Source: Tetragenococcus sp041859945
GTDB taxonomy: Bacteria > Bacillota > Bacilli > Lactobacillales > Enterococcaceae
Direction: 5' to 3'
NCBI GenBank assembly: GCA_041859945.1
Contig: JBFLGC010000031.1
Location: forward strand, 1 to 30,630
Length of the DNA stretch: 30,630 nt
Within the stretch, counting starts at the first letter, position 1; each line of letters begins with the position of its first letter. The position numbers and the translations under genes are program-made. A model generated the notes under the pieces. The model saw only the letters and a list, made by a program, of their open reading frames with translations, had not been told where the DNA came from and did not search any database. Below, piece after piece: positions 22,564 through 30,630 of the stretch.

Positions 22564-23775
22564 TTATTGCATTTTGGCAATCCGTTTAGGTAGATAAATA
22601 TAAACAAAGAAGCAGGTCATTGCTATATAGCCAAAACTCACGATCAGACGATCTGACCAGGTATTTAAGGAGAACAGGCTGATCAAAGCAAAAACGAAAG
22701 TAGCTAGTAGTAATAAGATCGCTAATAATTTTTGTAGAGCTTGCCGCTTTTGTTCGTCTTTGATGGGGTAAAGTTGAATCATGACCATATAACGAAATTG
22801 TTGGTAAAGTGGAAGAAGTTGAAAACCGATCAAATAAATCAATAAGCAGCCTAAACCAAGTGAAAACCAGCGTTCATTGACAAAATAAAGTAACAAGGCT
22901 CCCATTCCAACTAAACGAAGATACAAACCGGAAAATTCACTTCCGCGTAACAAGCGACGACTAAATAAATAAAGGTAAGTATTGTCTTTTTTGTACGCGA
23001 TATGCTTTAACAAGAAATCAAGATAGCGACGACGCTTAATTGTCGAAGTGATTTCAGGCACGTCAGTAAAGAGATTGATAAATTGATAAATGCGATGGAG
23101 TCGTTGTTGTTCGAAAGCAATCATGTACTCCCAGTCTAAAGAAACAGACAATTTACGCCAGCCTAGAATCGTAAATAAAGACGTTTGGATCAAGGCTAAC
23201 AACATACCAATGATCGGATGAAGGTATAAAGCAGCTGCTAAACAAGTCACACTGATGATTGCCCATAGCAGATAGGCATTTTTAGCGGCATGTTGCATAT
23301 CTTGAAACAAAGCCATACGTTGGATCATCAAATGACTGAATTTCAAGGCCCATAAGCTAACTAAGAAGAAAATAAAACTCGCAAACGAATGTCCCGTCGA
23401 CACAACGACTAAGGGCATCGTTGCCCCAACGATCAAAATCAACACAGCAAAAGGAAACAGGCAACTATAGTAGAAGGCTTTGGTCAAATATTGGCGCATC
23501 GCTTTTTCTTTGGGTAATAAAAAAACTTGATCGGCCGGCTTAGTCAAACTAGCAAACTTGCCCAAATGCAAAGCAGCATACCAGATCACCAGTAAAATAA
23601 GCCTGCCCCATGTAAAAGGTAGTGGTAATGTTTTTAACCAATTTGAATAATAGAGCCCAGCCGCACCTAATAAAAACATCATGATCAAGGCAAAATGATC
23701 ATTGAAAACATATTGTAAATAACGTTGCATATGTTTCTGATGAGCTTGTAGTCGCTGCTTAAAAAAAATATCCAT
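22564..23775 (-). CDS. ecsB: ABC transporter permease EcsB
   Basis: 403 residues, the length expected of EcsB. Several hydrophobic helix pairs: about 28-48, 55-75, 105-180, 185-205, 290-320 and 350-395, with a basic N-terminus (FKQRLQAHQKHMQRYLQYVFNDH) typical of the family. With EcsA it forms an exporter that in Bacillus and staphylococci clears peptides produced by intramembrane proteolysis and affects secretion, competence and lipoprotein signals. Its ribosome site AAGGAGG is inside the last codons of ecsA, four bases before ATG. Last gene of the operon. Confidence 0.92.
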   Translation of the reverse strand: MDIFFKQRLQAHQKHMQRYLQYVFNDHFALIMMFLLGAAGLYYSNWLKTLPLPFTWGRLILLVIWYAALHLGKFASLTKPADQVFLLPKEKAMRQYLTKAFYYSCLFPFAVLILIVGATMPLVVVSTGHSFASFIFFLVSLWALKFSHLMIQRMALFQDMQHAAKNAYLLWAIISVTCLAAALYLHPIIGMLLALIQTSLFTILGWRKLSVSLDWEYMIAFEQQRLHRIYQFINLFTDVPEITSTIKRRRYLDFLLKHIAYKKDNTYLYLFSRRLLRGSEFSGLYLRLVGMGALLLYFVNERWFSLGLGCLLIYLIGFQLLPLYQQFRYMVMIQLYPIKDEQKRQALQKLLAILLLLATFVFALISLFSLNTWSDRLIVSFGYIAMTCFFVYIYLPKRIAKMQ

Positions 23776-23779
23776 GGTG

Positions 23780-24508
23780 CTAGGCCTCCTTTGTCAAAGC
23801 TAGATAAATATCATCTAGAGAGGCTTCTGGTAATTGAAATTCTTGCTTAAGCTCCATCAAGGTACCTTGGGCTTGTATCTGACCTTCATGTAACATAATG
23901 AAACGATCGCAATATTTTTCAGCAGTCGCCAGAATATGTGTCGACATCAAAATCGAAGCGCCCGTTTTTTTCATATCATTCATTAGCTCTAATAAAGCAT
24001 GGATCGCTAAAGGGTCTAGGCCTAAGAATGGTTCATCGATGATATAAAGGCTAGGCTCTACTAAGAAAGCACATAAAATCATGACTTTTTGTTTCATCCC
24101 TTTGGAAAAATTAGCCGGAAACCAGTCCAGTCGCTTTTCTAAGCGGAAAGTTTTCAACAAGCTTTCGGCACGCTCCATGGCCACTTCTTTGGGGATATCA
24201 TAAGCCATAGCGGTCACTTCTAAATGTTCGCGTAAGGTCAATTCTTCATAAAGGACCGGCGATTCTGGAACATAACCAATTTTCTTACGGTACGTATCAG
24301 GATCTTGTTCGAGAGTGACGTCATCAATCAAGATCTCCCCTGCTTGTGGTTGCAAAAGACCAATGATTTCTTTTATTGTCGTACTTTTCCCGGCCCCATT
24401 CAGACCGATCAAGCCAACTAATTCGCCATCATTGATATGAAAATCGATATTTTTTAAAACGGGCACTTGATTATACCCGCCTGTTAAATTTTTCACTGTT
24501 AATGTCAT
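23780..24508 (-). CDS. ecsA: ABC transporter ATP-binding protein EcsA
   Basis: 242 residues. Walker A GLNGAGKST (35-43), the EcsA-type signature FSKGM (134-138), Walker B YIIDEP (155-160) and the H-loop STHILATAEK are intact. It powers EcsB. The start overlaps the small regulator gene by four bases. In many relatives the neighbour is a divergent hit gene; none is present here. Confidence 0.94.
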   Translation of the reverse strand: MTLTVKNLTGGYNQVPVLKNIDFHINDGELVGLIGLNGAGKSTTIKEIIGLLQPQAGEILIDDVTLEQDPDTYRKKIGYVPESPVLYEELTLREHLEVTAMAYDIPKEVAMERAESLLKTFRLEKRLDWFPANFSKGMKQKVMILCAFLVEPSLYIIDEPFLGLDPLAIHALLELMNDMKKTGASILMSTHILATAEKYCDRFIMLHEGQIQAQGTLMELKQEFQLPEASLDDIYLALTKEA

Positions 24509-24744
24509 TTTTTACCTCCCAAGCGCTCGTCTTCTAAATCCCGGATCTTGATCAATTCATCAAGCACTTCCCCCGGTGTTTGTTTGGTAGCTTGAGCGAT
24601 TTTTGCTACCGTCTTGACAGTATAAGTTTCAGGATCGCGCCGATTGGCTTTGGACAGTGCTTGTTCAGAGATACCCGTCGCTTTTGCTACATCATACCGG
24701 GTCAATCCGCGCTGTTTCAAATAAGTATCGAGCACACTTTTCAT
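24505..24744 (-). CDS. small Cro/CI-type HTH protein upstream of ecsA
   Basis: 79 residues from ATG at 24744 behind GGGAGGG. A single helix-turn-helix (about residues 13-38: GLTRYDVAKATGISEQALSKANRR) of the XRE/Cro family, followed by a second helical stretch (TVKTVAKIAQATKQTPGEVLDELI) and a charged tail. It is the first gene of the operon with ecsA and ecsB, joined by a four-base overlap, so it may regulate its own operon; no operator was identified. Function beyond DNA binding is unknown. Confidence 0.85.
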   Translation of the reverse strand: MKSVLDTYLKQRGLTRYDVAKATGISEQALSKANRRDPETYTVKTVAKIAQATKQTPGEVLDELIKIRDLEDERLGGKK

Positions 24745-24776
24745 CAAGATCCCTCCCAATTACTCATCTAGAGTTT

Positions 24777-24805
24777 AGTATAGAAAAGTTCTAATAAAAA
24801 AGCAA
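24777..24805 (-). promoter_or_regulatory. promoter of the HTH-ecsAB operon
   Basis: TTGCTT (24800-24805) and TATACT (24777-24782), 17 bases apart, 32 bases before the start of the HTH gene. Confidence 0.65.
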
Positions 24806-25020
24806 TGAAAAACTTGTATTCGGTATCTACTTTGTAGGCTGGTAATCTTCGCTACGAAAGCGGATGATCAGTTTACGCTTTTAACTTCGAAGGTCGTCTT
24901 TCCATTAGTCGGCAAAAAATTTTAATAGCATTAACTAAAGAATGGACTTATTATCCTAATTTCCGTTTTTTTAATACCAATGCTTTCTTAATCGCCATAC
25001 GTTCCAACTTATAGATTCTT

Positions 25021-25234
25021 GGTGCCTTTCATGGGTCGTCATAGGCACTCGCTTTTCCATTTCTGGTACCTTACATGTCAACAAAGAACGGTCCTTCCCT
25101 GTCTCCATAATTTTCTACTTTTATCTTTGCGAATTCTTTCCCACCATAAACTTACTTGTCATACGCTTTTTCGCTCCAATAAAACTGCTACACCGAGCTT
25201 TGAACGATGGCCAGATGATATTTTTTCTTAATAG
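25021..25234. repeat. dispersed repeat, copy B
   Basis: Second copy of the element at 9679-9847, with an internal insertion of about 45 bases. Shared blocks: GGTGCCT/AGGCACT hairpin, TCATAGGCACTCGCTTTTCCA, GGTACCTT, ACCATAAACTTAC, CGCTTTTTCG and the end TTAATAG, which touches the exporter terminator. No gene or other motif is seen in 24806-25020. Confidence 0.75.
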
Positions 25235-25237
25235 AAT

Positions 25238-25263
25238 AAAAGCCTGCTGATCAGCAGGCTTTT
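25238..25263. terminator. terminator of the ABC exporter operon
   Basis: AAAGCCTGCTGA and TCAGCAGGCTTT make a near-perfect palindromic stem, followed by T-runs on both strands; nine bases beyond the last stop. Confidence 0.92.
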
Positions 25264-25271
25264 TATTCGTT

Positions 25272-27149
25272 TTAAGCTACTTCTCCTTGCGAAAACTGAC
25301 TATTGTAAAGATCAGCGTAGAAGCCATTTTTAGCCATCAAGGTCTCATGATTGCCAGTTTCGACGATCGAGCCGTGGTTCATGACAATAATGTTATCAGC
25401 ATCGCGGATCGTGGAAAGACGATGGGCCACAACAAAACTGGTCCGGTCATTGAGTAAGCGATTCATGGCTTGTTGGATCAATATTTCTGTCCGTGTATCA
25501 ACACTAGAAGTGGCTTCGTCTAAGATCAAAACATCCGGATCAGCCAAGAAAGCGCGAGCGATGGTGATCAATTGGCGTTGCCCTTGGGAAATATTGCTGG
25601 CATCTTCATTTAAGATAGTATCATAACCATCTGGCAATTTGCGGACAAATTCGTCCACATGGGCGGCTTTGGCAGCTTGAATGACTTGGTCTTTGGTCGC
25701 CTCTTCATTGCCGTGCAAAATATTGTCGTAAACTGAACCTGTAAATAACCACGTATCTTGTAAAACCATCGAGAAATGATCCCGTAATCGATCTCGAGAA
25801 ATATCGCGCGTATCGACTCCTTCATAACGAATACTGCCCCCAGAAATATCGTAAAAACGTTCCAGTAAGTTGATCAAGGTGGTTTTCCCAGCGCCAGTTG
25901 GGCCGACAATCGCGACCATCTCGCCCGGTTTGACATCCAAACTAAAGTCGGTCATCAAAAGTTCATTTTCATGATAGCCAAATTGAACATCTTCAAAACG
26001 GACTTTATAAGGTGAATTGGCTTCAACCGGCAGGCCACTTGGTTCATCTTTCATTTCCTCTTCGTCGATCACTTCAAAGACCCGTTCGGCTGAAGCAACC
26101 GTTGCTTGAATAGTATTGATCAGACTAGCGATCTGCGTGATCGGTTGCGAGAATTGGTTAGTATATTGCAAGAATGCCTGCACATCCCCAAGATCCATAT
26201 TGCCGTTAGCAACTTTCACGCCGCCTACAACAGCCACAAAAACATAACCGATATTTTTGATAAAATTCATCAACGGCATGATGATAGCAGAAATAAATTG
26301 GGCTTTCCAGCCAGCCCTATACAACTTTTCATTTTCAACCTCAAAAACAGTTTGATCAGCCGCTTCATGATTGAATGTTTTGACGACTGTATGACCTGCA
26401 TAGGTTTCTTCGACTTGGTCATTTAAAAGCCCTAAACTTTTTTGTTGACCGGCAAAATAACGTTGTGATTTCGGTGCCACGATCATGACTACGATCAAAC
26501 TAAGTGGGACCGTAGCCAGAGCGATCAAAGTCAATTGCCAGCTAATCGAAAGCATCATCCACAAAACCCCGATAAAAGTCACGATACTGGTGATGAATTG
26601 GGTCAAATTTTGTTGCAAGGTCCCAGCGATATTATCCATATCGTTGATGGCCCGCGACATGATATCGCCATTCGTATGCGTATCAAAGTAAGAAATCGGC
26701 AGACGATTCATTTTTTCTTCTAAATCACGGCGCATTTCATAAACGGTCCGTTGCGAAACTCGCGTCATGATAAATTGTTGTAAGAAGTTAAAGACAGCTG
26801 AAAGGAGATACATAGCAATAACCGTCAGTAAGATCTGACCGACTTTATCAAAATCGATCGGAAAACTAGCGACCTTTTCGCCCGCTTGCATTTTCTGAAC
26901 ACCTGCCATTACGCCTTTGAAGATCTCCGTCGTGGCCTTCCCTAAAACTTTAGGTGTTTGGATCTGGAAAATGACCGCGGCGATCGCCAAAACAAAGACG
27001 CTTATGATAGCCACAAGCCGTTTACTCATATAGCCAAACAAGCGCTTGAGTGTCTTCCAAAAGTGAGTCGGTTTATCGACGGCTCGATCTAAATTTCGAC
27101 CAGGTCCACCATGATGCGGACTTGGTGTTGATTTTCTTTCTTGGCTCAT
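25272..27149 (-). CDS. ABC exporter subunit with canonical catalytic site (LmrD/TM288-like)
   Basis: 625 residues: a six-helix exporter domain (about 38-350) with a cytoplasmic extension of about 35 residues (Ser/Pro/His/Gly-rich) and an insert (about 78-100), then an ATPase. Walker A GPTGAGKTT (416-424), Walker B LILDE with catalytic E545, H-loop His576. Its signature is altered to ISQGQ (520-524). This combination is that of the TM288/LmrD/EfrD partner in heterodimeric exporters of drugs. It starts inside the stop of its partner gene (ATGA overlap). Confidence 0.92.
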   Translation of the reverse strand: MSQERKSTPSPHHGGPGRNLDRAVDKPTHFWKTLKRLFGYMSKRLVAIISVFVLAIAAVIFQIQTPKVLGKATTEIFKGVMAGVQKMQAGEKVASFPIDFDKVGQILLTVIAMYLLSAVFNFLQQFIMTRVSQRTVYEMRRDLEEKMNRLPISYFDTHTNGDIMSRAINDMDNIAGTLQQNLTQFITSIVTFIGVLWMMLSISWQLTLIALATVPLSLIVVMIVAPKSQRYFAGQQKSLGLLNDQVEETYAGHTVVKTFNHEAADQTVFEVENEKLYRAGWKAQFISAIIMPLMNFIKNIGYVFVAVVGGVKVANGNMDLGDVQAFLQYTNQFSQPITQIASLINTIQATVASAERVFEVIDEEEMKDEPSGLPVEANSPYKVRFEDVQFGYHENELLMTDFSLDVKPGEMVAIVGPTGAGKTTLINLLERFYDISGGSIRYEGVDTRDISRDRLRDHFSMVLQDTWLFTGSVYDNILHGNEEATKDQVIQAAKAAHVDEFVRKLPDGYDTILNEDASNISQGQRQLITIARAFLADPDVLILDEATSSVDTRTEILIQQAMNRLLNDRTSFVVAHRLSTIRDADNIIVMNHGSIVETGNHETLMAKNGFYADLYNSQFSQGEVA

Positions 27150-28873
27150 GCAAGATCCTCCTCTCTAAGTTGTGAATGCACGATTTCTTGATAAGTCGTA
27201 TTCTTTTTCAAAAGTTCCTCATGGGTCCCTTTACCAACGACTTTGCCTTCTTCTAAAACAAGGATCGTATCAGCATCCATGACCGTGCTGACCCGTTGTG
27301 CGACGATGACTAGGATCCCATTTTGGACCGATTCATTCAAAGCTTTACGCAAATTCGCATCGGTTTTAAAGTCGAGGGCTGAAAATGAATCATCAAAAAC
27401 ATAGACATCGGCCTCTTTTACCAAAGCGCGGGCAATGGCCAGGCGTTGGCGTTGCCCACCGGAAAAGTTTCCGCCACCTTGTTCGACCCAACTATCCAAG
27501 CCCGCTTCCATTTCCGAAACAAAATCTTTGGCTTGGGCGATCTCTAAGGCACGCCAAATTTCCTCATCGCTGGCATTTGCTTTGCCGTACTGCATATTTT
27601 CGCGGATTGTGCCCGAAAATAGCACAGCTTTTTGGGGGACAAAACCGATCATCTCACGTAAATTATTTTGCGTCGTTTGCGTGATATCGATCTCGTTGAT
27701 CTTGATACTGCCCGCTTCGATATCATAAAGACGCGGGATCAAATTGACCAAGGTCGTTTTCCCAGAACCGGTCCCACCGATGATCGCCACAGTATCGCCG
27801 GAATGCGCCGTAAAATCGACATCGGTCAACGCTAGATCTTCAGCACCTTGATACCGATAATCCACATGGTCAAAAGTCAAACTAGCTTGACCTGCTTTAT
27901 AAGTGATCAATTGTGCGTGAGCGGGATCTGCGATTTCATTTTCTTCATCTAATACTTCATTGATCCGATCAGCTGAAGCTTGCGCCCTTGGTACCATGAC
28001 AAAGATCATCGACATCATCATGAAGCTGATCAAAATTTGCATGGCATAAGTAATAAAAGCGATCATATTACCGACTTCTAGTTGCATGTCCGCAATGTAA
28101 TGACCACCGATCCAAGTAATAAAAATATTGGTCCCACTCATGATGAGTGTCATGAGTGGCATCATCAAAGTCACGATCGTATTGACCTTGATGGCTGTTT
28201 GGGTGTAATCCAAGTTGGCCGCATCAAATCGTTTGGCCTCGTAATCGGTTTTGCCAAAAGCTCGGATCACACGCACTCCTGTCAAACCTTCGCGAAAGAC
28301 CAAATTCAAGCGGTCCGTTTTAGCTTGCATACTTTTGAAAAGTGGCACAGCAAAATACATGATCACACCAATGACGATAATGATCAAAGGGATCACCACT
28401 AGAAAAATCTTCGTTAATTGTTGATCCTTTTGATAAGCCAACACACTGGCACCAATCAAAGTGATCGGGGCATGGATCATCATGCGTAAGGCCATTTGGG
28501 TCACCATTTGGATTTGGTTGACATCATTTGTGGTCCTTGTAATCAGTGAAGCTGTTCCAAATTTATTGAATTTCTTTGTCGACAAGTTTTCGGCTTTTTT
28601 ATAAATATCACTACGTAGTTGCTTGCCTAATTTTTGCGATTCACGGGTGGCAAAATAAGTGTTTCCTACCGCTGCAGCAATACTTAACAGCGAAAAAGCG
28701 ATCATGAATCCCCCCGTTTTCCAAATATAATCGATATCGCCTTTTGCGACCCCATTGTCAATGATATTTGACGTCAGCGTAGGAAGATATAATTCGGAAA
28801 TGACTTGAGCAATCATAAAGACGACCGCCAATAAGGCCGAAGTCATTGAAACACGTTTAAATAGTTTGATCAT
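27146..28873 (-). CDS. ABC exporter subunit with degenerate catalytic site (LmrC/TM287-like)
   Basis: 575 residues: six-helix exporter domain (about 12-300) and ATPase. Walker A GGTGSGKTT (366-374) and signature FSGGQ (470-474) are intact, but the Walker B Glu is Asp (VFDD, D495) and the H-loop His is Gln (VAQR, Q526), as in LmrC and TM287. Together with the changed signature of the partner, this gives one working and one degenerate ATP site, which is normal for such heterodimers. Probably exports hydrophobic drugs or lipid-like compounds. It follows the TetR regulator by 16 bases. Confidence 0.93.
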   Translation of the reverse strand: MIKLFKRVSMTSALLAVVFMIAQVISELYLPTLTSNIIDNGVAKGDIDYIWKTGGFMIAFSLLSIAAAVGNTYFATRESQKLGKQLRSDIYKKAENLSTKKFNKFGTASLITRTTNDVNQIQMVTQMALRMMIHAPITLIGASVLAYQKDQQLTKIFLVVIPLIIIVIGVIMYFAVPLFKSMQAKTDRLNLVFREGLTGVRVIRAFGKTDYEAKRFDAANLDYTQTAIKVNTIVTLMMPLMTLIMSGTNIFITWIGGHYIADMQLEVGNMIAFITYAMQILISFMMMSMIFVMVPRAQASADRINEVLDEENEIADPAHAQLITYKAGQASLTFDHVDYRYQGAEDLALTDVDFTAHSGDTVAIIGGTGSGKTTLVNLIPRLYDIEAGSIKINEIDITQTTQNNLREMIGFVPQKAVLFSGTIRENMQYGKANASDEEIWRALEIAQAKDFVSEMEAGLDSWVEQGGGNFSGGQRQRLAIARALVKEADVYVFDDSFSALDFKTDANLRKALNESVQNGILVIVAQRVSTVMDADTILVLEEGKVVGKGTHEELLKKNTTYQEIVHSQLREEDLA

Positions 28874-28889
28874 TGATTCCTATCCTTTC

Positions 28890-29561
28890 TCATTGATTTT
28901 TAGCAGCACCATTTTTTAACCAATTCAATTTACGGGTAAATGTTTGACGGATCCAATTGACATCATAGTCCTCGTTTTTTTTCAGATGACGATACCCATC
29001 TGCTACCGTGGTAAAAACGGTATGCATCATCATTTGGATCAATAGTGATAATTCACGGTCATCTTTGACATCGAGTAATGATTTATCAACCACTGCTAGT
29101 AATTTTTTCTGCGCCATTTTACCAACTTTTTTCTTATGGCAAGGTACTTTTTTTGGCTCTGGTGCATTTTCATCCAAGTGTGGAGCGACCTTGTGTAATC
29201 CGTGATAATCCATACTCATGAACAAGTTCTTATAAAAGCGGACATTTTCTCCTTTGAAGATCTCCACGATAGCCGCTGAAAAATACTGCTCAAAAGCTGC
29301 AAATAAATCCCCATTGGTTGCTTCCACGGCTTCGATCAAAACCTGATAACTATCGTGGCCGATCATGTGGAAATAATAATAATAAAGATCTTCAATCCCA
29401 TCAAAATACTGGTAAAAGCTACCGCGTGGGATTTCTGCCTCACGGATCACATTGGCAATAGACGCCTCTTTTAAAGAGACTCGCGAAAATTCTTTTTTCG
29501 CAGCTGCCATGATACGGCCTTGTTTTTCTTTTGATAAATTAAAAAAAGTTTCTGTGGGCAT
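28890..29561 (-). CDS. TetR/AcrR family regulator of the ABC exporter
   Basis: 223 residues from ATG at 29561 behind GGAGG; an upstream extension of 51 codons in frame runs through the promoter and operator and is not real. HTH at about residues 25-55: ASIANVIREAEIPRGSFYQYFDG, the usual TetR signature. The C-terminal ligand domain is helical and specific to the protein. As the first gene of the exporter operon, with two palindromes at its promoter, it most likely represses its own transcription and that of the exporter until a drug binds. Confidence 0.92.
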   Translation of the reverse strand: MPTETFFNLSKEKQGRIMAAAKKEFSRVSLKEASIANVIREAEIPRGSFYQYFDGIEDLYYYYFHMIGHDSYQVLIEAVEATNGDLFAAFEQYFSAAIVEIFKGENVRFYKNLFMSMDYHGLHKVAPHLDENAPEPKKVPCHKKKVGKMAQKKLLAVVDKSLLDVKDDRELSLLIQMMMHTVFTTVADGYRHLKKNEDYDVNWIRQTFTRKLNWLKNGAAKNQ

Positions 29562-29582
29562 GAAATCCTCCTTTCTTATTAT

Positions 29583-29639
29583 ATGACGTCCTGTCATATG
29601 ACACTGTGTCATTATAACTTCATTGTTTCTCCATTGCAA
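29583..29639 (-). promoter_or_regulatory. promoter with two TetR operator palindromes
   Basis: TTGCAA (29634-29639) and TATAAT (29611-29616) with a 17-base spacer on the minus strand. ATGACAC-T-GTGTCAT (29598-29612) is a perfect 7-1-7 palindrome touching the -10; ATGAC-GTCCT-GTCAT (29583-29597) is a second, adjacent one, both sharing TGAC half sites. Confidence 0.85.
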
Positions 29640-29752
29640 GAAAAAAGTTTGAAAATAAATGATTTTTTCATTGCTAACTGACAACTGATATAAGAAATTG
29701 AAATTCACTGACATCGATCTAACGCTTGTTATCAGTGGCCAAGGATCGATTG

Positions 29753-29837
29753 GACATAGGTTGCCCCCGACCTATGTCAGATTGGTCCAGTATTTGACAC
29801 AGGTCGCCTCCACCTAGGTCAGCTCTGGCTAATATTT
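29753..29837. repeat. tandem hairpin repeat, two copies
   Basis: Unit 1 (29753-29795) has the stem GACATAGGT/ACCTATGTC, loop TGCCCCCG; unit 2 (29796-29837) has GACACAGGT/ACCTAGGTC, loop CGCCTCC. Both continue with GTCAG, TGG and TATTT. Nothing else is seen in 29640-29900 apart from the def promoter region. Confidence 0.75.
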
Positions 29838-29908
29838 AGCTATTTTACGCCGATTCATTAAGAAATTTAATAACTGTAAACATTCACTGCCCCATTCGTC
29901 TCTTTTTG

Positions 29909-29917
29909 TGATACACT
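29909..29917 (+). promoter_or_regulatory. extended -10 promoter of def
   Basis: TGATACACT is an extended -10 with no good -35 at 17 bases, 43 bases before the def start codon. Confidence 0.6.
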
Positions 29918-29960
29918 AAGAAATGGAAATAGTTTTAAGTGAGAGGAGCACGCATCATCA

Positions 29961-30524
29961 ATGATCACAATGGATGATATTATTCGCGAAGGCCACCCGA
30001 CATTACGGGCGGTAGCTAAAGAAGTGACGTTTCCGATTTCAGAAGAAGAACGTCAATTAGGAAATGAAATGATGGAATTTTTAGAAAACAGCCAAGATCC
30101 TGTCAAGGCAGAAGAGCTTGATTTACGTGGTGGTGTCGGTCTAGCAGCCCCCCAAGTCAATGTTTCCAAACGCATGACTGCAGTTTTAGTACCTAGTGAT
30201 GATCCTGACAATGATGAACCGCTATTCAAAGATGTTTTGTATAATCCTAAAATTTTGAGCCATTCTGTTAAAGATGCTTGTCTAGCAGAAGGGGAAGGCT
30301 GTCTATCGGTCGATCGCGACGTTCCCGGCTATGTCGTGCGTCACGACAAGATCACACTCAGTTATTTTGATGCAGACGGCACTAAACATAAAGTTCGTTT
30401 AAGAGATTATCCCGCCATCGTGGTCCAACATGAGATCGACCACCTAAATGGTATCATGTTTTATGATCACATCAATGAAGATAACCCATTTGCGCTAAAA
30501 GATGGCGTTTTAGTGCTCGAATAA
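29961..30524 (+). CDS. def: peptide deformylase
   Basis: 187 residues, the type 2 (Gram-positive) length. The three motifs are GVGLAAPQ (residues 58-65), EGCLS with the metal-binding Cys, and HEIDH with the two His ligands and catalytic Glu. It removes the formyl group from new proteins in the cytoplasm and is essential. The start ATG at 29961 is 12 bases after GAGAGGAG, rather far; the sequence MITMDDIIREG matches my memory of enterococcal deformylases and supports it. It stands alone with its own terminator. Confidence 0.97.
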   Translation: MITMDDIIREGHPTLRAVAKEVTFPISEEERQLGNEMMEFLENSQDPVKAEELDLRGGVGLAAPQVNVSKRMTAVLVPSDDPDNDEPLFKDVLYNPKILSHSVKDACLAEGEGCLSVDRDVPGYVVRHDKITLSYFDADGTKHKVRLRDYPAIVVQHEIDHLNGIMFYDHINEDNPFALKDGVLVLE

Positions 30525-30578
30525 AAAAGTTATTCCTCTAGTTTCGACATAAGAAAAAGGGGCTGTGACATAAATAAT

Positions 30579-30628
30579 AAGATGACTTGAATTTCCGAAC
30601 TTTAGGAAATTCAAGTCATCTTTTTTGT
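30579..30628 (+). terminator. terminator of def
   Basis: An 18-bp perfect stem (30579-30596 with 30605-30622; AAGATGACTTGAATTTCC and its complement) with an 8-base loop, then TTTTGTTT. Just upstream GGGGCTGTGACATAA resembles a motif often found near enterococcal terminators (from memory). Confidence 0.93.
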
Positions 30629-30630
30629 TT

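Noticed and set aside
25019..25231. 70-codon plus-strand protein
   Set aside because: It lies in the dispersed repeat; copy A does not keep the frame and no ribosome site is present.
29562..29714. 51-residue extension of the TetR protein
   Set aside because: It covers the promoter and both operator palindromes and lacks a ribosome site.

Overview
The window looks like a chromosomal segment of a low-GC Gram-positive of the order Lactobacillales, most likely an Enterococcus. The evidence is the Firmicutes-type regulation (a T-box leader, a preQ1-I riboswitch, strong GGAGG ribosome sites, TTGACA/TATAAT promoters), the YtmP-TrmB and EcsA-EcsB gene pairs, a heterodimeric LmrCD/Efr-type ABC exporter, and a 187-residue peptide deformylase of the type seen in enterococci. 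Species assignment is inference from memory of families, not a database result. I see no rRNA, tRNA, CRISPR array, intact insertion sequence or prophage gene.

Layout. 1-480 (minus): the first codons of a gene, probably an amino-acid ABC permease, behind a T-box leader that has one specifier stem but two antiterminator/terminator modules. 641-2011 (minus): a membrane-anchored CapA-type protein. 2294-6857 (minus): a tight five-gene catabolic operon with a mirror layout (Gfo/Idh oxidoreductase, TIM-barrel isomerase, ThuA, TIM-barrel isomerase, Gfo/Idh oxidoreductase), preceded by a promoter with a palindrome and a cre-like site. 7015-7277: a 263-bp element with long terminal inverted repeats. 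7394-9287 (plus): a YtrA-type GntR repressor, ABC ATPase and permease, with a clear operator on the promoter. 9288-9889: a possible gene remnant and one copy of a dispersed repeat. 9890-10732 (minus): an aldo/keto reductase. 11079-14703 (plus): a polar amino-acid ABC importer (permease, ATPase, lipoprotein) followed by an M20 amidohydrolase. 14861-15937 (plus): a preQ1 riboswitch controlling QueT and QueF, that is, queuosine precursor uptake and synthesis. 15990-19187 (minus): YtmP, TrmB and an ABC exporter broken by a frameshift. 19634-22084 (plus): a class III PLP enzyme close to isoleucine 2-epimerase plus a YkvI-type membrane protein, behind a CodY-like box. 22564-24744 (minus): a small Cro/CI-type regulator with EcsA and EcsB. 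25272-29561 (minus): a TetR regulator and a heterodimeric ABC exporter, with two operator palindromes at the promoter. 29961-30524 (plus): peptide deformylase.

How the parts fit. Most of the window is housekeeping and accessory metabolism centred on amino-acid uptake and turnover (T-box transporter, ABC importer plus M20, epimerase plus YkvI), export (YtrA-ABC, EcsAB, TetR-ABC exporter, broken exporter) and tRNA modification (QueT, QueF, TrmB). The least explained parts are the mirror-image Gfo/TIM/ThuA operon, which looks like an oxidation-based sugar or glycoside pathway with no transporter or kinase, and a set of unrelated intergenic repeats: short tandem hairpins at 2108, 22429 and 29753, a dispersed repeat placed just beyond two terminators (9679 and 25021), and the 263-bp inverted-repeat element.
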